This document shows, one piece after another, positions 45,430 to 54,064 of a stretch of DNA of 64,000 bases. The DNA comes from Dyadobacter fermentans (GTDB lineage: Bacteria > Bacteroidota > Bacteroidia > Cytophagales > Spirosomataceae): the NCBI RefSeq assembly GCF_019924045.1, contig NZ_JAHXBN010000008.1, positions 161,118 to 225,117 of the forward strand. The letters run 5' to 3'. The stretch's first letter is position 1, and every line of letters starts with the position of its first letter. The notes under the pieces were generated by a model, which had not been told where the DNA came from, ran no database searches, and saw nothing but the letters and a program-made list of their open reading frames with translations. The position numbers and the translations under genes are program-made.

Positions 45430-45735
45430 AATTTTGAATGAGTGAATTTTGAATGACCGAATGATTCAATGGGTTGCCGTGGAATGGAATGCGTGAATCG
45501 CGTAGCGATATAATATTGGTAGTAAATAATGTCGCCCGTTTTTCAAAATCCCGTCAGGGATGCAACAACAATAACACGTGGCTGCGTAATGCCGGAGCAT
45601 TGTTGGTACATGCCCAAAGGGCATTTTTAGAAGGTCATGCTATGGTGGGTTTACTACCAATGTTATATGCCTAACGGCATTTGGTGCGGCACATTGACTC
45701 ATTGCTCATTGACTCATACACTCACTCATTGAATA
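45430..45735. repeat. inverted 7-8 nt arrays flanking a MITE-like element
   Basis: Left arm, 45430-45469: AATTTTGAATGA twice (45430-45441 and 45445-45456) and related units, beginning directly after the polyprenyl synthetase stop codon. Right arm, 45692-45735: ATTGACTC ATTGCTC ATTGACTC ATACACTC, the same kind of unit in the other orientation. Between them lies the element at 45495-45682. The 12-mer TCATTCAAAATT also closes the decamer locus at 24479-24490. Confidence 0.75.
45495..45682. mobile_element. MITE-like repeat with 17-bp inverted ends
   Basis: ATAATATTGGTAGTAAA (45510-45526) and TTTACTACCAATGTTAT (45650-45666) are inverted repeats with one mismatch. Outside them are short hairpins (ATCGCGTAGCGAT and TGCCTAACGGCA), and inside are CCCGTCAGGG and TGCCCAAAGGGCA. 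No transposase or coding sequence fits within. I recall repeats with TATTGGTAG ends in Cytophagales genomes, but cannot check copy number here. Confidence 0.65.
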
Positions 45736-45779
45736 GGAAAATATATAAGTAAGTATAATAATATAACTAGCTTTTTAGT

Positions 45780-45787
45780 TATGTTTG
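45780..45787 (+). promoter_or_regulatory. -7 promoter box of the LRR gene
   Basis: TATGTTTG is an exact TAnnTTTG box; the start of transcription would be near 45793, about 19 nt before the ATG at 45812. A -33 TTTG is not evident. Confidence 0.5.
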
Positions 45788-45811
45788 TGTGCTCACTTAA
45801 TATTGCCTGTC

Positions 45812-47221
45812 ATGAAAATATTCCTAACTATTTTTTTTCTTGTCGCCAGCCTCGGGCTGTCGGCCCAACCTGTGGTTCTGTCACAGAAAGATGTCTCCAA
45901 AGAACTTGCACAGAAATTAAACCGGGAATATCAGAATAACGAAGGCCCGGTGAATCAAATCCCGCACAGTATACGGACGGCATTCGATAATATCTACGAG
46001 CAAATCCTTCGAACGGACAAATTCAAGGAATACATGGCCTGGAACACGCTTTACCTGAATGCGGAGGGTAAAATCGATTACCTCGTTTTGAGTGTTACGC
46101 GGGGCTTTCGGACAGCGGACGCGAAGAAACAGGAAGCTGCCTCCGTGGCCGACTCGCTCGCGGCGGCCGTTTCCGCGCAGCTCGCACCTTATCTCACCGA
46201 TTTTGTCTCGCGCAAGACTATCGGCACGAAAACGGCCTTCACTGTTTTCGTGAGTTTCAACACCGAGCCGACTAAGGAACCAATTGCCAGAAAAGATAGC
46301 GTGGTAAACGGACTGGCCGAGGCAATAGCGACGAAAGACACTTTAAAGGTGAAGAAACTTGCCCTCGCGCAAAATTTGCTTACAAGTATTCCGGAAGTAG
46401 TATACCGCTTTCCCAACCTGGAAGAGCTGTTTTTAGGCGATAATGATCTCGAAACCGTCAACCTCGATATGGCACGCCTGCCCAAGTTAAGGCACCTTGA
46501 CCTGAGCAGAAATATATTACGGGATAACGGCATTGCGATTAGCAAAAACAAATCGCTGGAACTCCTTAACCTGCAAATGAACCTCATTACCGATGTGCCA
46601 CGGGCCGCCCGGAACTGTAAAAAGCTCGAAACCCTCTGGCTCGGTAACAATCGGTTGAGCGGATTGACTAATGCCAGTTTCAGAAAGCTGAGACAAGTAA
46701 AAGATCTCAACTTTTACAAAGCGGAAGTGGCCGTTTTGCCCAAAGGAATCCGCAAAATGCGCGGCTTGGAAGTGCTGGATTTATATTATAATAAGTTGGA
46801 AACCCTTCCAAAATCGATCACCAGGTTGAAGCGCCTGACGCATTTCGCGGTTTCCTACAATCAGCTTACGACATTGCCGAAGCGCATGGATAAACTAAGA
46901 AGCGTGCATACCATATACGCCCATCATAATCACCTTAGCAAACTTCCCGAACGTATTACGCGCATGAAAAAGCTGCGTATCGTGGATTTGGGTTATAACT
47001 GGCTGACGACATTCCCTGCGGAACTTGCAGCATTTACCAACTTGGAGGAGCTGGATCTTTCTGCTAACAACTTCCCGGAGTTCCCGATGCAGCTTTTGCA
47101 GATTCGCAAGCTCGACAAGCTGCATTTACGCGGCAACCCGTTTTTGGGACAGGATGCCGAACGTAAATACAGCGACCAGTTAAGCCAGCTTAAAAGCAAG
47201 AACATCGAGGTGTTCTATTAG
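45812..47221 (+). CDS. exported leucine-rich repeat protein
   Basis: A 469-residue protein with signal peptide (about 1-18, ending LSAQ). The N-terminal 170 residues form an unrecognised domain (YMAWNTLYLNAEGKIDYLVLSV resembles a TonB-C-like or energy-transducing fold). The rest is about ten leucine-rich repeats of 22-24 residues (LEELFLGDNDLETV, LRHLDLSRNILRD, LEVLDLYYNKLETLP) of the bacterial type. LRRs bind proteins; the partner is unknown. The ATG at 45812 is chosen because it starts the signal peptide. It ends in a 4-nt overlap with the convergent gene. Confidence 0.85.
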   Translation: MKIFLTIFFLVASLGLSAQPVVLSQKDVSKELAQKLNREYQNNEGPVNQIPHSIRTAFDNIYEQILRTDKFKEYMAWNTLYLNAEGKIDYLVLSVTRGFRTADAKKQEAASVADSLAAAVSAQLAPYLTDFVSRKTIGTKTAFTVFVSFNTEPTKEPIARKDSVVNGLAEAIATKDTLKVKKLALAQNLLTSIPEVVYRFPNLEELFLGDNDLETVNLDMARLPKLRHLDLSRNILRDNGIAISKNKSLELLNLQMNLITDVPRAARNCKKLETLWLGNNRLSGLTNASFRKLRQVKDLNFYKAEVAVLPKGIRKMRGLEVLDLYYNKLETLPKSITRLKRLTHFAVSYNQLTTLPKRMDKLRSVHTIYAHHNHLSKLPERITRMKKLRIVDLGYNWLTTFPAELAAFTNLEELDLSANNFPEFPMQLLQIRKLDKLHLRGNPFLGQDAERKYSDQLSQLKSKNIEVFY

Positions 47222-49395
47222 AGATTCCACCAGTAGGTGAATTTCAGAACGATTGCGCGGTTCTTGACCCTGAAATTCTCGGGCAGATAATTGTCTGTGT
47301 ACACGATAAAAAGGTCAGAAGCCGGCTTGTAGCGCCATTGCAGACGGGCATTCAGGTTGATATTGTCGGCCTGATTGTTGTACTGCATGAATGTTGTGAA
47401 AAAGAGGCTGTTCGTAAAGGTCACGTCCACGCGCGGTCCTACGAGCCAGAGTTGCGTACGTTTCCACGGCTCCGGAAGCCGGATATCGTTGTAGTTGCCG
47501 GCCATGGTAATGGCTACGTAAGGCTGCACACGGTAACCGAGTTCGGCTTTGAGGTTGTTGCGCTTGCCATTTTGGTAATATCCGCCCAGGATGCCCGATG
47601 CCAGGTAGGTAAAGCGGTTTTGCGGCCCCGAAACGATGTCGAAACCAACGGCTTTCCAGTTGTGCTCGGTACCGGTAGCGAGCGTGAAGCCGCCGAGGTT
47701 GGTAGGATCGAACGGCCGTAGCAGGCGCACGTAGTTGCTCGAACCCCACACGGCCACCGTGGCACGGTTGATGAAGTTGATGTTGTAGGACAAAATGAAT
47801 TCCTTATCGCTCACATCAAACTTCTTGTCCCAGTAAATATTGCTCACGAGCTTGGGCCCGTGGCTGATGATTTTGTTGTGTTTAATGAAAAACAGATAGG
47901 CTACATTGGGGCTGATCTTGTAATAACCCATTCGTACGGCATTGGGTACATAGCCTACTTCCGCATTGTAATTCTTACCCACATACTCATGCTGCCATTG
48001 CCATATTAAATTCGCTTTCGTGAATTTCAGGTCGGCCGCGTGTGTAAAGTCGTCGGATGATTTACCGGGCGTAAACGATTTGAGGAACATTACTTTCCCG
48101 GTCCATAGGTTTTTGGCGCTCGCCAGGTTAAACTCCGCACCGATATTCCGGTTGTAGCGGTTGGTGGCGGAATGCCTTTCTAGAGTGTAATTCGTAGCAT
48201 CCTTATTTACGAATATAAACCGCACATTGGAACGTGCGAGCAATTGCCGCTGCAATGCAAACACGGCGTAATTGTTGTGGGGTGTCAGTGTATCATTAGC
48301 ACCTGTTTGCACGTCAAGCACGCCTATACGCCAGTTTTTATTGATTTTTCCGCTCATTCTTGCGCCAAACTGGATCGGTACACCCAAACCGATTCGTCGC
48401 GAAAAGAATGGCCGGATGGTAGCGTACCCGAAATTGGCGAAAAGGTCGGCATTTTCGAGGAAGAACTGCCGGCGCTCGGGAAAGAATAGCTCGAAACGGT
48501 CGAGGTTGGTCTGCTGCACGTCCACATCCACCTGAGAGAAGTCCGGGTTGACGGTTAAATCGAGGTTGAGCGACGGCGTGAGGCCGATTTTTACATCACC
48601 CCCAATCGTTGGTTTGTATTTGGTAGGTAGGTCGTTCTGGTGGTCTTTGGTCATGCGCATGGCTGCATAGGGGATCACCGAAATGTTCGGGCCGGGCGTG
48701 GGTGGGGGGGTGTCCCACACGAGTACGCCCGTATACGCGAGCGAGGCCGACGGAAACTGACGCGGCACTGGTGCCCAGGATGATTTTTCGGAGATCGTCA
48801 GGTCCTGGCGGCTGAAATTGATCCCCCAGCGCGTAATACCGGGCTTGTAGCGGATACTTTTAAACGGAATGGCCGCTTCCCAGACCCATTTGTCGTCTTC
48901 GTTCTTCACGGCGCTCACCCATTTGTTGTCCCAACTTAGGTCGACGGTACCGCCGTCGCCCTGCTGGCCGTCCCAGGGCGCACCCGCCGCATTAGCGCCG
49001 AATGAAAAGCCGTTGGTCTTGTCATCGAACGTGTCCATGAAAAGCAAGAAGTTGTCATTCTTCCCGAATGCAAAATCGCGTTTGAGGGATTCGACGATCA
49101 GCGAGCCATTGATGGGCTTGTAGTTGACAACCAGGATATACAGGTTGTGCTTGTCATAACACAGCTTGACGTCCGTAAGCGCCTTGGAAAAGCTGGTGTC
49201 CATCGGCGTGATCATGAAAAAGTCTTTGGCAGTTTCGGTTGCCGACCACGCGGGATCGTCCGCTACACCATCGACTTTGACGGGTGAAGTGGCTGAGTGG
49301 ATGTGGTACTGGTAGTTTTCGTTCGGTTTCTGGGCAATGCTTTGGAAAATGATGAAACAGAAAATGAAAGGGGTTAGGATAAAGGTACGTAGCAC
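47218..49395 (-). CDS. DUF5916 outer-membrane barrel with CBM9-like N-terminus
   Basis: A 725-residue exported protein. Signal peptide to about 21; a carbohydrate-binding (CBM9/DOMON-like) domain at about 35-230 (VKVDGVADDPAW, LYILVVNYK, WGINFSRQD); then a DUF5916 region with alternating strands, PFFSRRIGLG and FFLENADLFANFG, typical for a beta-barrel, ending VLKFTYWWNL with aromatic last residues. Such proteins are frequent in Bacteroidota and of unknown role. It overlaps the LRR gene by 4 nt at the stops. Confidence 0.85.
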   Translation of the reverse strand: MLRTFILTPFIFCFIIFQSIAQKPNENYQYHIHSATSPVKVDGVADDPAWSATETAKDFFMITPMDTSFSKALTDVKLCYDKHNLYILVVNYKPINGSLIVESLKRDFAFGKNDNFLLFMDTFDDKTNGFSFGANAAGAPWDGQQGDGGTVDLSWDNKWVSAVKNEDDKWVWEAAIPFKSIRYKPGITRWGINFSRQDLTISEKSSWAPVPRQFPSASLAYTGVLVWDTPPPTPGPNISVIPYAAMRMTKDHQNDLPTKYKPTIGGDVKIGLTPSLNLDLTVNPDFSQVDVDVQQTNLDRFELFFPERRQFFLENADLFANFGYATIRPFFSRRIGLGVPIQFGARMSGKINKNWRIGVLDVQTGANDTLTPHNNYAVFALQRQLLARSNVRFIFVNKDATNYTLERHSATNRYNRNIGAEFNLASAKNLWTGKVMFLKSFTPGKSSDDFTHAADLKFTKANLIWQWQHEYVGKNYNAEVGYVPNAVRMGYYKISPNVAYLFFIKHNKIISHGPKLVSNIYWDKKFDVSDKEFILSYNINFINRATVAVWGSSNYVRLLRPFDPTNLGGFTLATGTEHNWKAVGFDIVSGPQNRFTYLASGILGGYYQNGKRNNLKAELGYRVQPYVAITMAGNYNDIRLPEPWKRTQLWLVGPRVDVTFTNSLFFTTFMQYNNQADNINLNARLQWRYKPASDLFIVYTDNYLPENFRVKNRAIVLKFTYWWNL

Positions 49396-49439
49396 TTGGT
49401 TCAGGGGATGTTTAGGAAATATAAAAGGTTCAAGGATAC

Positions 49440-49739
49440 TCAGTTTCTGAACCAGCGGGAATCAGCATAGAAAGTCCCGAATGGTACCAGCGAAGAAAGA
49501 AACGATAAAGCCGACTTTTTGAACGACCAGCTTTTTTCAGTGGCAACCTGGATAAGCAGGAGCACAAAAAGGATAAAGAGTACACCGTGCGCCATACCTA
49601 CGATGCGCACAGCCTGTGGGATGCCGGCAAAATATTTAAGGGGCATTGCTACGCCCACGAGTAGGATAAAAGAAATGCCTTCGAGAAATGCAATGATGCG
49701 CAGGCGGCCTAATGCCGATTTGATCAGTTCGGATACCAT
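49440..49739 (-). CDS. DUF3817 membrane protein
   Basis: A 99-residue membrane protein of DUF3817 with three helices. Family pattern: RIIAFLEGISFILLVGVAMPLKY, then VGMAHGVLFILFVLLL with the conserved His, and VPFGTFYADSRW near the end. Function unknown. It lies 44 nt upstream of the DUF5916 gene on the same strand and may be cotranscribed. Confidence 0.85.
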   Translation of the reverse strand: MVSELIKSALGRLRIIAFLEGISFILLVGVAMPLKYFAGIPQAVRIVGMAHGVLFILFVLLLIQVATEKSWSFKKSALSFLSSLVPFGTFYADSRWFRN

Positions 49740-49972
49740 AAGAAATCAGGATAGGGAAATACAATTTACCGGCAAAGATACACATCAAGCTCCTTGAAAC
49801 GCAGGAACTTCGAAAAAGCTTTTGCCCGGAAATGTTACATTTTGTATTTATGTAACTGGTGGTTTAAATAAATTCCGTAAAATGGTATTTTTGAAAAATT
49901 TTATTCTGAATAGTATTTGTTTTAAGGTTAAAAATTGCATTATTGGCAATAATAGCACCTTATTTCGATATT

Positions 49973-52525
49973 ATGAAACTAATCTACCAAACATGGCTTT
50001 TCGTGTTCCTCTCCTGTTATTGTTATGCGCAGGGCCTGAAAGTAACCGGGAAGGTTACCGATGAAAAAGGGGACCCGCTGATTGGTGCTTCCGTTCTGGA
50101 AAAAGGCACCGGCAATGGTACCGTTACCGACGAAAACGGCGCTTACGGCCTCACAGTGGGCTATAAGAATGCGACACTCGTGGTAACCTTCGTAGGTTAC
50201 AACAAAATGGAAAGAGAACTGAATGGCGCCGCCAGCCAGGATTTTGCGCTTGCCGACGCCACGGTACTGAACCAGGTAACGGTAGTGGGTTCCCGTAACC
50301 TGAACCGCTCTTCGACCGATACGCCCGCGCCAGTGGATTTGATCGACATCCGCGAAGTAACTACCAAGCAGGGACAGCTCGATGTGAACCAGCTTTTGCA
50401 GTTTGCCGCGCCTTCTTTTAACTCCAACCGCCAGACGGGCTCCGACGGGGCTGACCACGTCGATCCGGCGTCGCTTCGCGGGCTGGGGCCCGACCAGACA
50501 TTGGTGCTCATCAACGGCAAGCGGAGGCATCAGTCAGCATTGGTGAACCTTTTCGGCTCGCGCGGGAGAGGCAATACAGGTACCGACCTGAATGCAATCC
50601 CGGCTGCCGCCATCGAACGTATCGAGATCCTGCGCGACGGTGCCGCCGCACAATACGGCTCGGATGCCATTGCGGGGGTCATCAATATTGTGTTGAAAGA
50701 AACGACCAACCAGCTGGCTGTGAATGCCAATGCCGGTATGTTCAAGGCCAAATACCGGTTTGACGATAAGAAGTTCGATGGCCTGAATTACAATATCAAC
50801 GCAAACTACGGCGTGAAAATCGCGAAAATGGGTTTTCTCAACGTGACGGCCGATTACAATTCCCGCGACCACACCAACCGTGCCAACACCGTGACCAGCG
50901 AAGCGGACCTCGCCAGGAGGCAGTATGGCGACCCGGAAATCCGCAATGCCGCGGTATACTACAATGCGAAAATACCATTGGGCGGCAATTTTCAGGTTTA
51001 CAGCTTTGGTGGCCTTAACGAGCGCAAGGGTGACGCGTACGCGTGGACACGCTTCGCGGACGACGACCGGAATATCCCTTCCATTTACCCGAATGGCTTT
51101 GATCCGATCATTACCAGCGAGATTAAGGACCGCTCCGTGGCTGCGGGTATTCGCGGAGTCTGGAAATCATGGGATATTGATTTAAGCAACACCTATGGTT
51201 TCAACAAGTTTCATTTTGGAGTTAAAAACTCGCTTAACAGGTCGCTAGGCGAGCGTTCGCAGACTTCGTTTGATGCCGGTGGTTTTCAACTCGGGCAAAA
51301 TGTGGTCAATGTGAACGTCAGCCGCTATTATAAAACCGTCATGCAGGGCCTGAACATTGCATTTGGGGCGGAGTTCAGGAAGGAACGCTACAAGATCTTT
51401 GCGGGCGAGGAGGCTTCCTATCGCAACTATGACCCCGAATTTGCGGGCGGTTCGCAGGGGTTCCCGGGTTACAGCCCAGCGGATGTGACCAACCACAGCC
51501 GTTCTAATGTAGGGGCCTATGTAGATTTGGAAGCGGATGTTACCAAGCAGTTCCTGGTGGATGTTGCCGGCCGCTTCGAGCATTACAGTGATTTTGGAAG
51601 TACTTTAAATGGTAAGCTGGGTTTGCGGTACAAGATTACCGAAACTTTTGCGCTGCGCGGGTCGGTGAGTACCGGCTTTCGTGCGCCGTCGCTGGCCCAG
51701 AAGTATTTCAATTCGACATTTACCAATTTCGTGAATGGCCAGCCGGTGGAAGTGCTGCTGGCGAACAACAACAGCGCCGTTACCAAAGCACTAGGCATTC
51801 CCCAGCTGAAACAGGAAACCTCGCAGAATGCCAGCCTCGGGATCACTTTCACGCCTGCGGCGGGACTGTCGGTAACTGTTGATGGTTACTATGTGAAAGT
51901 GAAGGACCGCGTGGTGCTTACCGGGCAGTTCAGCGACGACGACGAGGACATCGGCGATCTGCTGAAAGCGCTTCGGGTAGGGAAGGCGCAGTTCTTTACC
52001 AATGCATTGGAATACACCACGACCAAAGGGCTGGACGTCATTGTGGCGCATTCCGCTCCACTGGGCGCCGGAAGGCTCAGTACCACCGTAGCTGCCAATT
52101 TCAACTGGATGAAACTGGGTCCCGTGAATACCGTCCCCAAGCTGGCCGGTAAAGAGGATATTTATTTTGATGAACGAGAACGCCATTTCGTACTGGCATC
52201 GGCACCGCCTTCGAAGATCAACCTTACATTCGACTACTCGGTGAGCAAGTTCAGTGCGATGTTGCGGTTTATCCGTTTCGGAGAAATCAAGCTGGCGAAT
52301 TGGGATTATATGATCGATACATACAATCCCAAAGTCCAGACAGACCTTACATTGAATTACAAATTCACCCCAAACATATCGCTCTCCATCGGCGGAAGTA
52401 ATATCCTGAACGTGTACCCCGACAAGTTCCAGCCCGCATTGACCGAATCGGGTGGAGCCTGGGATCCTGTGCAAATGGGTAGTAACGGGGCGTTTTTCTT
52501 TACCAGGTTGGGATTGCGGTTCTAA
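49973..52525 (+). CDS. TonB-dependent receptor
   Basis: An 850-residue outer membrane receptor. Signal peptide to about 20 (CYAQ), a carboxypeptidase regulatory-like domain (about 22-105, VTGKVTDEKGDPLIGASV), a plug with QTLVLINGKRRHQSALVN and IERIEILRDGAAAQYGSDAIAG, and a 22-strand barrel with the typical GFRAPSLAQKYF and the end GAFFFTRLGLRF. The plug is of the siderophore/vitamin type more than the SusC type, and no SusD follows. The ATG at 49973 fits the signal peptide. Stop overlaps that of the convergent amine oxidase gene by 4 nt. Confidence 0.9.
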   Translation: MKLIYQTWLFVFLSCYCYAQGLKVTGKVTDEKGDPLIGASVLEKGTGNGTVTDENGAYGLTVGYKNATLVVTFVGYNKMERELNGAASQDFALADATVLNQVTVVGSRNLNRSSTDTPAPVDLIDIREVTTKQGQLDVNQLLQFAAPSFNSNRQTGSDGADHVDPASLRGLGPDQTLVLINGKRRHQSALVNLFGSRGRGNTGTDLNAIPAAAIERIEILRDGAAAQYGSDAIAGVINIVLKETTNQLAVNANAGMFKAKYRFDDKKFDGLNYNINANYGVKIAKMGFLNVTADYNSRDHTNRANTVTSEADLARRQYGDPEIRNAAVYYNAKIPLGGNFQVYSFGGLNERKGDAYAWTRFADDDRNIPSIYPNGFDPIITSEIKDRSVAAGIRGVWKSWDIDLSNTYGFNKFHFGVKNSLNRSLGERSQTSFDAGGFQLGQNVVNVNVSRYYKTVMQGLNIAFGAEFRKERYKIFAGEEASYRNYDPEFAGGSQGFPGYSPADVTNHSRSNVGAYVDLEADVTKQFLVDVAGRFEHYSDFGSTLNGKLGLRYKITETFALRGSVSTGFRAPSLAQKYFNSTFTNFVNGQPVEVLLANNNSAVTKALGIPQLKQETSQNASLGITFTPAAGLSVTVDGYYVKVKDRVVLTGQFSDDDEDIGDLLKALRVGKAQFFTNALEYTTTKGLDVIVAHSAPLGAGRLSTTVAANFNWMKLGPVNTVPKLAGKEDIYFDERERHFVLASAPPSKINLTFDYSVSKFSAMLRFIRFGEIKLANWDYMIDTYNPKVQTDLTLNYKFTPNISLSIGGSNILNVYPDKFQPALTESGGAWDPVQMGSNGAFFFTRLGLRF

Positions 52526-53901
52526 ACCGCCATGATTTCCGCCGCTGCCATTTCGCCGGTGACTACCGCGCCTTCCATGAACCCTTGCCAGTCGGCGAGG
52601 TGTTCGCCGGCGAAAGAGGTATGTAGGAAAGGCTTCTGCAATGCAGGCCGGGTGGTGTACCACTGGTTCAGCCCGTACATCGCGTATGCGCCTTGCGAAA
52701 TTTTGTCGGTTCCCCAATAGTAATTGGCTTGTGACTCGATCAGTTTCCGGGCCTTGGGGAAATACGGATTAAGCGTTTGCCCCAGCATTTGTTTCTTCCA
52801 GTCGTCGTTTTGCGCGGAAATGAGTTCAGCCTTCTCTCCGATCGTGTAGGAGATCAGCACGCCTTTTTGCGATGGCTGGTTTTTGGTAGCATGGTAAAAG
52901 TAATGCGGTGTCTGGTCGGTAATGAGGTCGAAGCTCTCATCCTTCCAAAAACGCTTTTTAAACAAAATCGCATTCTTGTTGATCCGGGCATATTGCAGCT
53001 CGTTAATGGCCTGTACTTTTTCGGGCGGTAATCCCGGTTCCCACTGAATGTTTCGGATAGCAAAGGTGGGAATGGCACAGATGAGCTTGTCGGCTTCGAA
53101 AGTTTTTCCGTTTTCGCAGGTTACTTTCACGTTGTCTCCCTGTTCGATGCGTTTCACGGCATGGCCGGTCAGCACGCGGTCATTTCCAATCTCTTCCGCA
53201 AACTTCTTCGCGAGCATGGCATTGCCCCCTTGCATTTTCAGATCCATTTCGTTCTTCTCGCTGCTTTCCGCAAATGTGGCCAATGCAATGTAGGCCGACA
53301 CGTGCCGGATGCTTTCGCCGAAATCGGTGCTGTCGAGCAGTTCCCGGAAGACGAGGTCTTTACCTTCGCAGCCATTATTGACGAGGTAGCGCCACCAATC
53401 GATGCTGTCGAGTTCGACTTTCTGTTTTTCGTCCAGCTGTTTGTAGCCTTCCAGGAGTGTCTTCATTTTAGCCTTCCAATTATCCGTGAAATCCCAGGTG
53501 TTGGCTTTGGAATATTGGTTCTGGTAAATGAGGTGGGTGTCGAACTGATTATTCAGCAGTGGTATTTTGAACTGGTCACATAATGCACGCACGCGCTCGT
53601 GGGAGTTGCCTACCCATTCGGCGCCGAGTTCCACGACCAGGTTTTCTTTTGGATCAATGGTGTGGGAGAATACCCTGCCGCCAATCCGGTTGCGTGCTTC
53701 GAACACAGTGACGTCCACATTCTTTTGTTTGAGGGCGTACGCGGCGGCCAGCCCGGCGAACCCGGCGCCGATCACGATCACGCGGGTTTGTTTGCCAATG
53801 TAGATGTTTCCGAAAGAGCGGGCTGAAATGAGTGAGGCACCTGCGAGCAGGGCGGATTGGCGCAGAAACTCGCGCCGGGAGGATTGTTGCGGCTTGTCCA
53901 T
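52522..53901 (-). CDS. Tat-exported flavin monoamine oxidase
   Basis: A 459-residue FAD-dependent amine oxidase. Twin-arginine signal SRREFLRQSALLAG at residues 8-21, then FAD motif VIVIGAGFAGLAAAYAL (about 40-56), FEARNRIGGRVFSH, and the C-terminal HTSFAGEHLADWQGFMEGAV that contacts FAD. It would be exported folded into the periplasm. Substrate is unknown (amines or polyamines). Its last base pairs overlap the stop of the TonB receptor gene. A terminator of the ccm operon lies upstream. Confidence 0.9.
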   Translation of the reverse strand: MDKPQQSSRREFLRQSALLAGASLISARSFGNIYIGKQTRVIVIGAGFAGLAAAYALKQKNVDVTVFEARNRIGGRVFSHTIDPKENLVVELGAEWVGNSHERVRALCDQFKIPLLNNQFDTHLIYQNQYSKANTWDFTDNWKAKMKTLLEGYKQLDEKQKVELDSIDWWRYLVNNGCEGKDLVFRELLDSTDFGESIRHVSAYIALATFAESSEKNEMDLKMQGGNAMLAKKFAEEIGNDRVLTGHAVKRIEQGDNVKVTCENGKTFEADKLICAIPTFAIRNIQWEPGLPPEKVQAINELQYARINKNAILFKKRFWKDESFDLITDQTPHYFYHATKNQPSQKGVLISYTIGEKAELISAQNDDWKKQMLGQTLNPYFPKARKLIESQANYYWGTDKISQGAYAMYGLNQWYTTRPALQKPFLHTSFAGEHLADWQGFMEGAVVTGEMAAAEIMAV

Positions 53902-54006
53902 GATGTAATGAGGTCGATTGAGTACCTCAAATTACTCACCTATATACGCAGCTCAAACAAACCTTTAGTGAGAGGCAGATTTACTTAGTTTCTGGTATCC
54001 AAAAGA

Positions 54007-54042
54007 AAAGCGGTCCGGCGTTTTTGAGGCCGGACCGCTTTA
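54007..54042 (-). terminator. terminator of the ccm operon
   Basis: A 13-bp perfect stem (AAAGCGGTCCGGC / GCCGGACCGCTTT) with a 9-nt loop, ending in CTTTTCTTTT on the minus strand, 22 nt after the ccmF stop codon. Confidence 0.85.
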
Positions 54043-54064
54043 TAATGTATTTCAAATGAATTGC

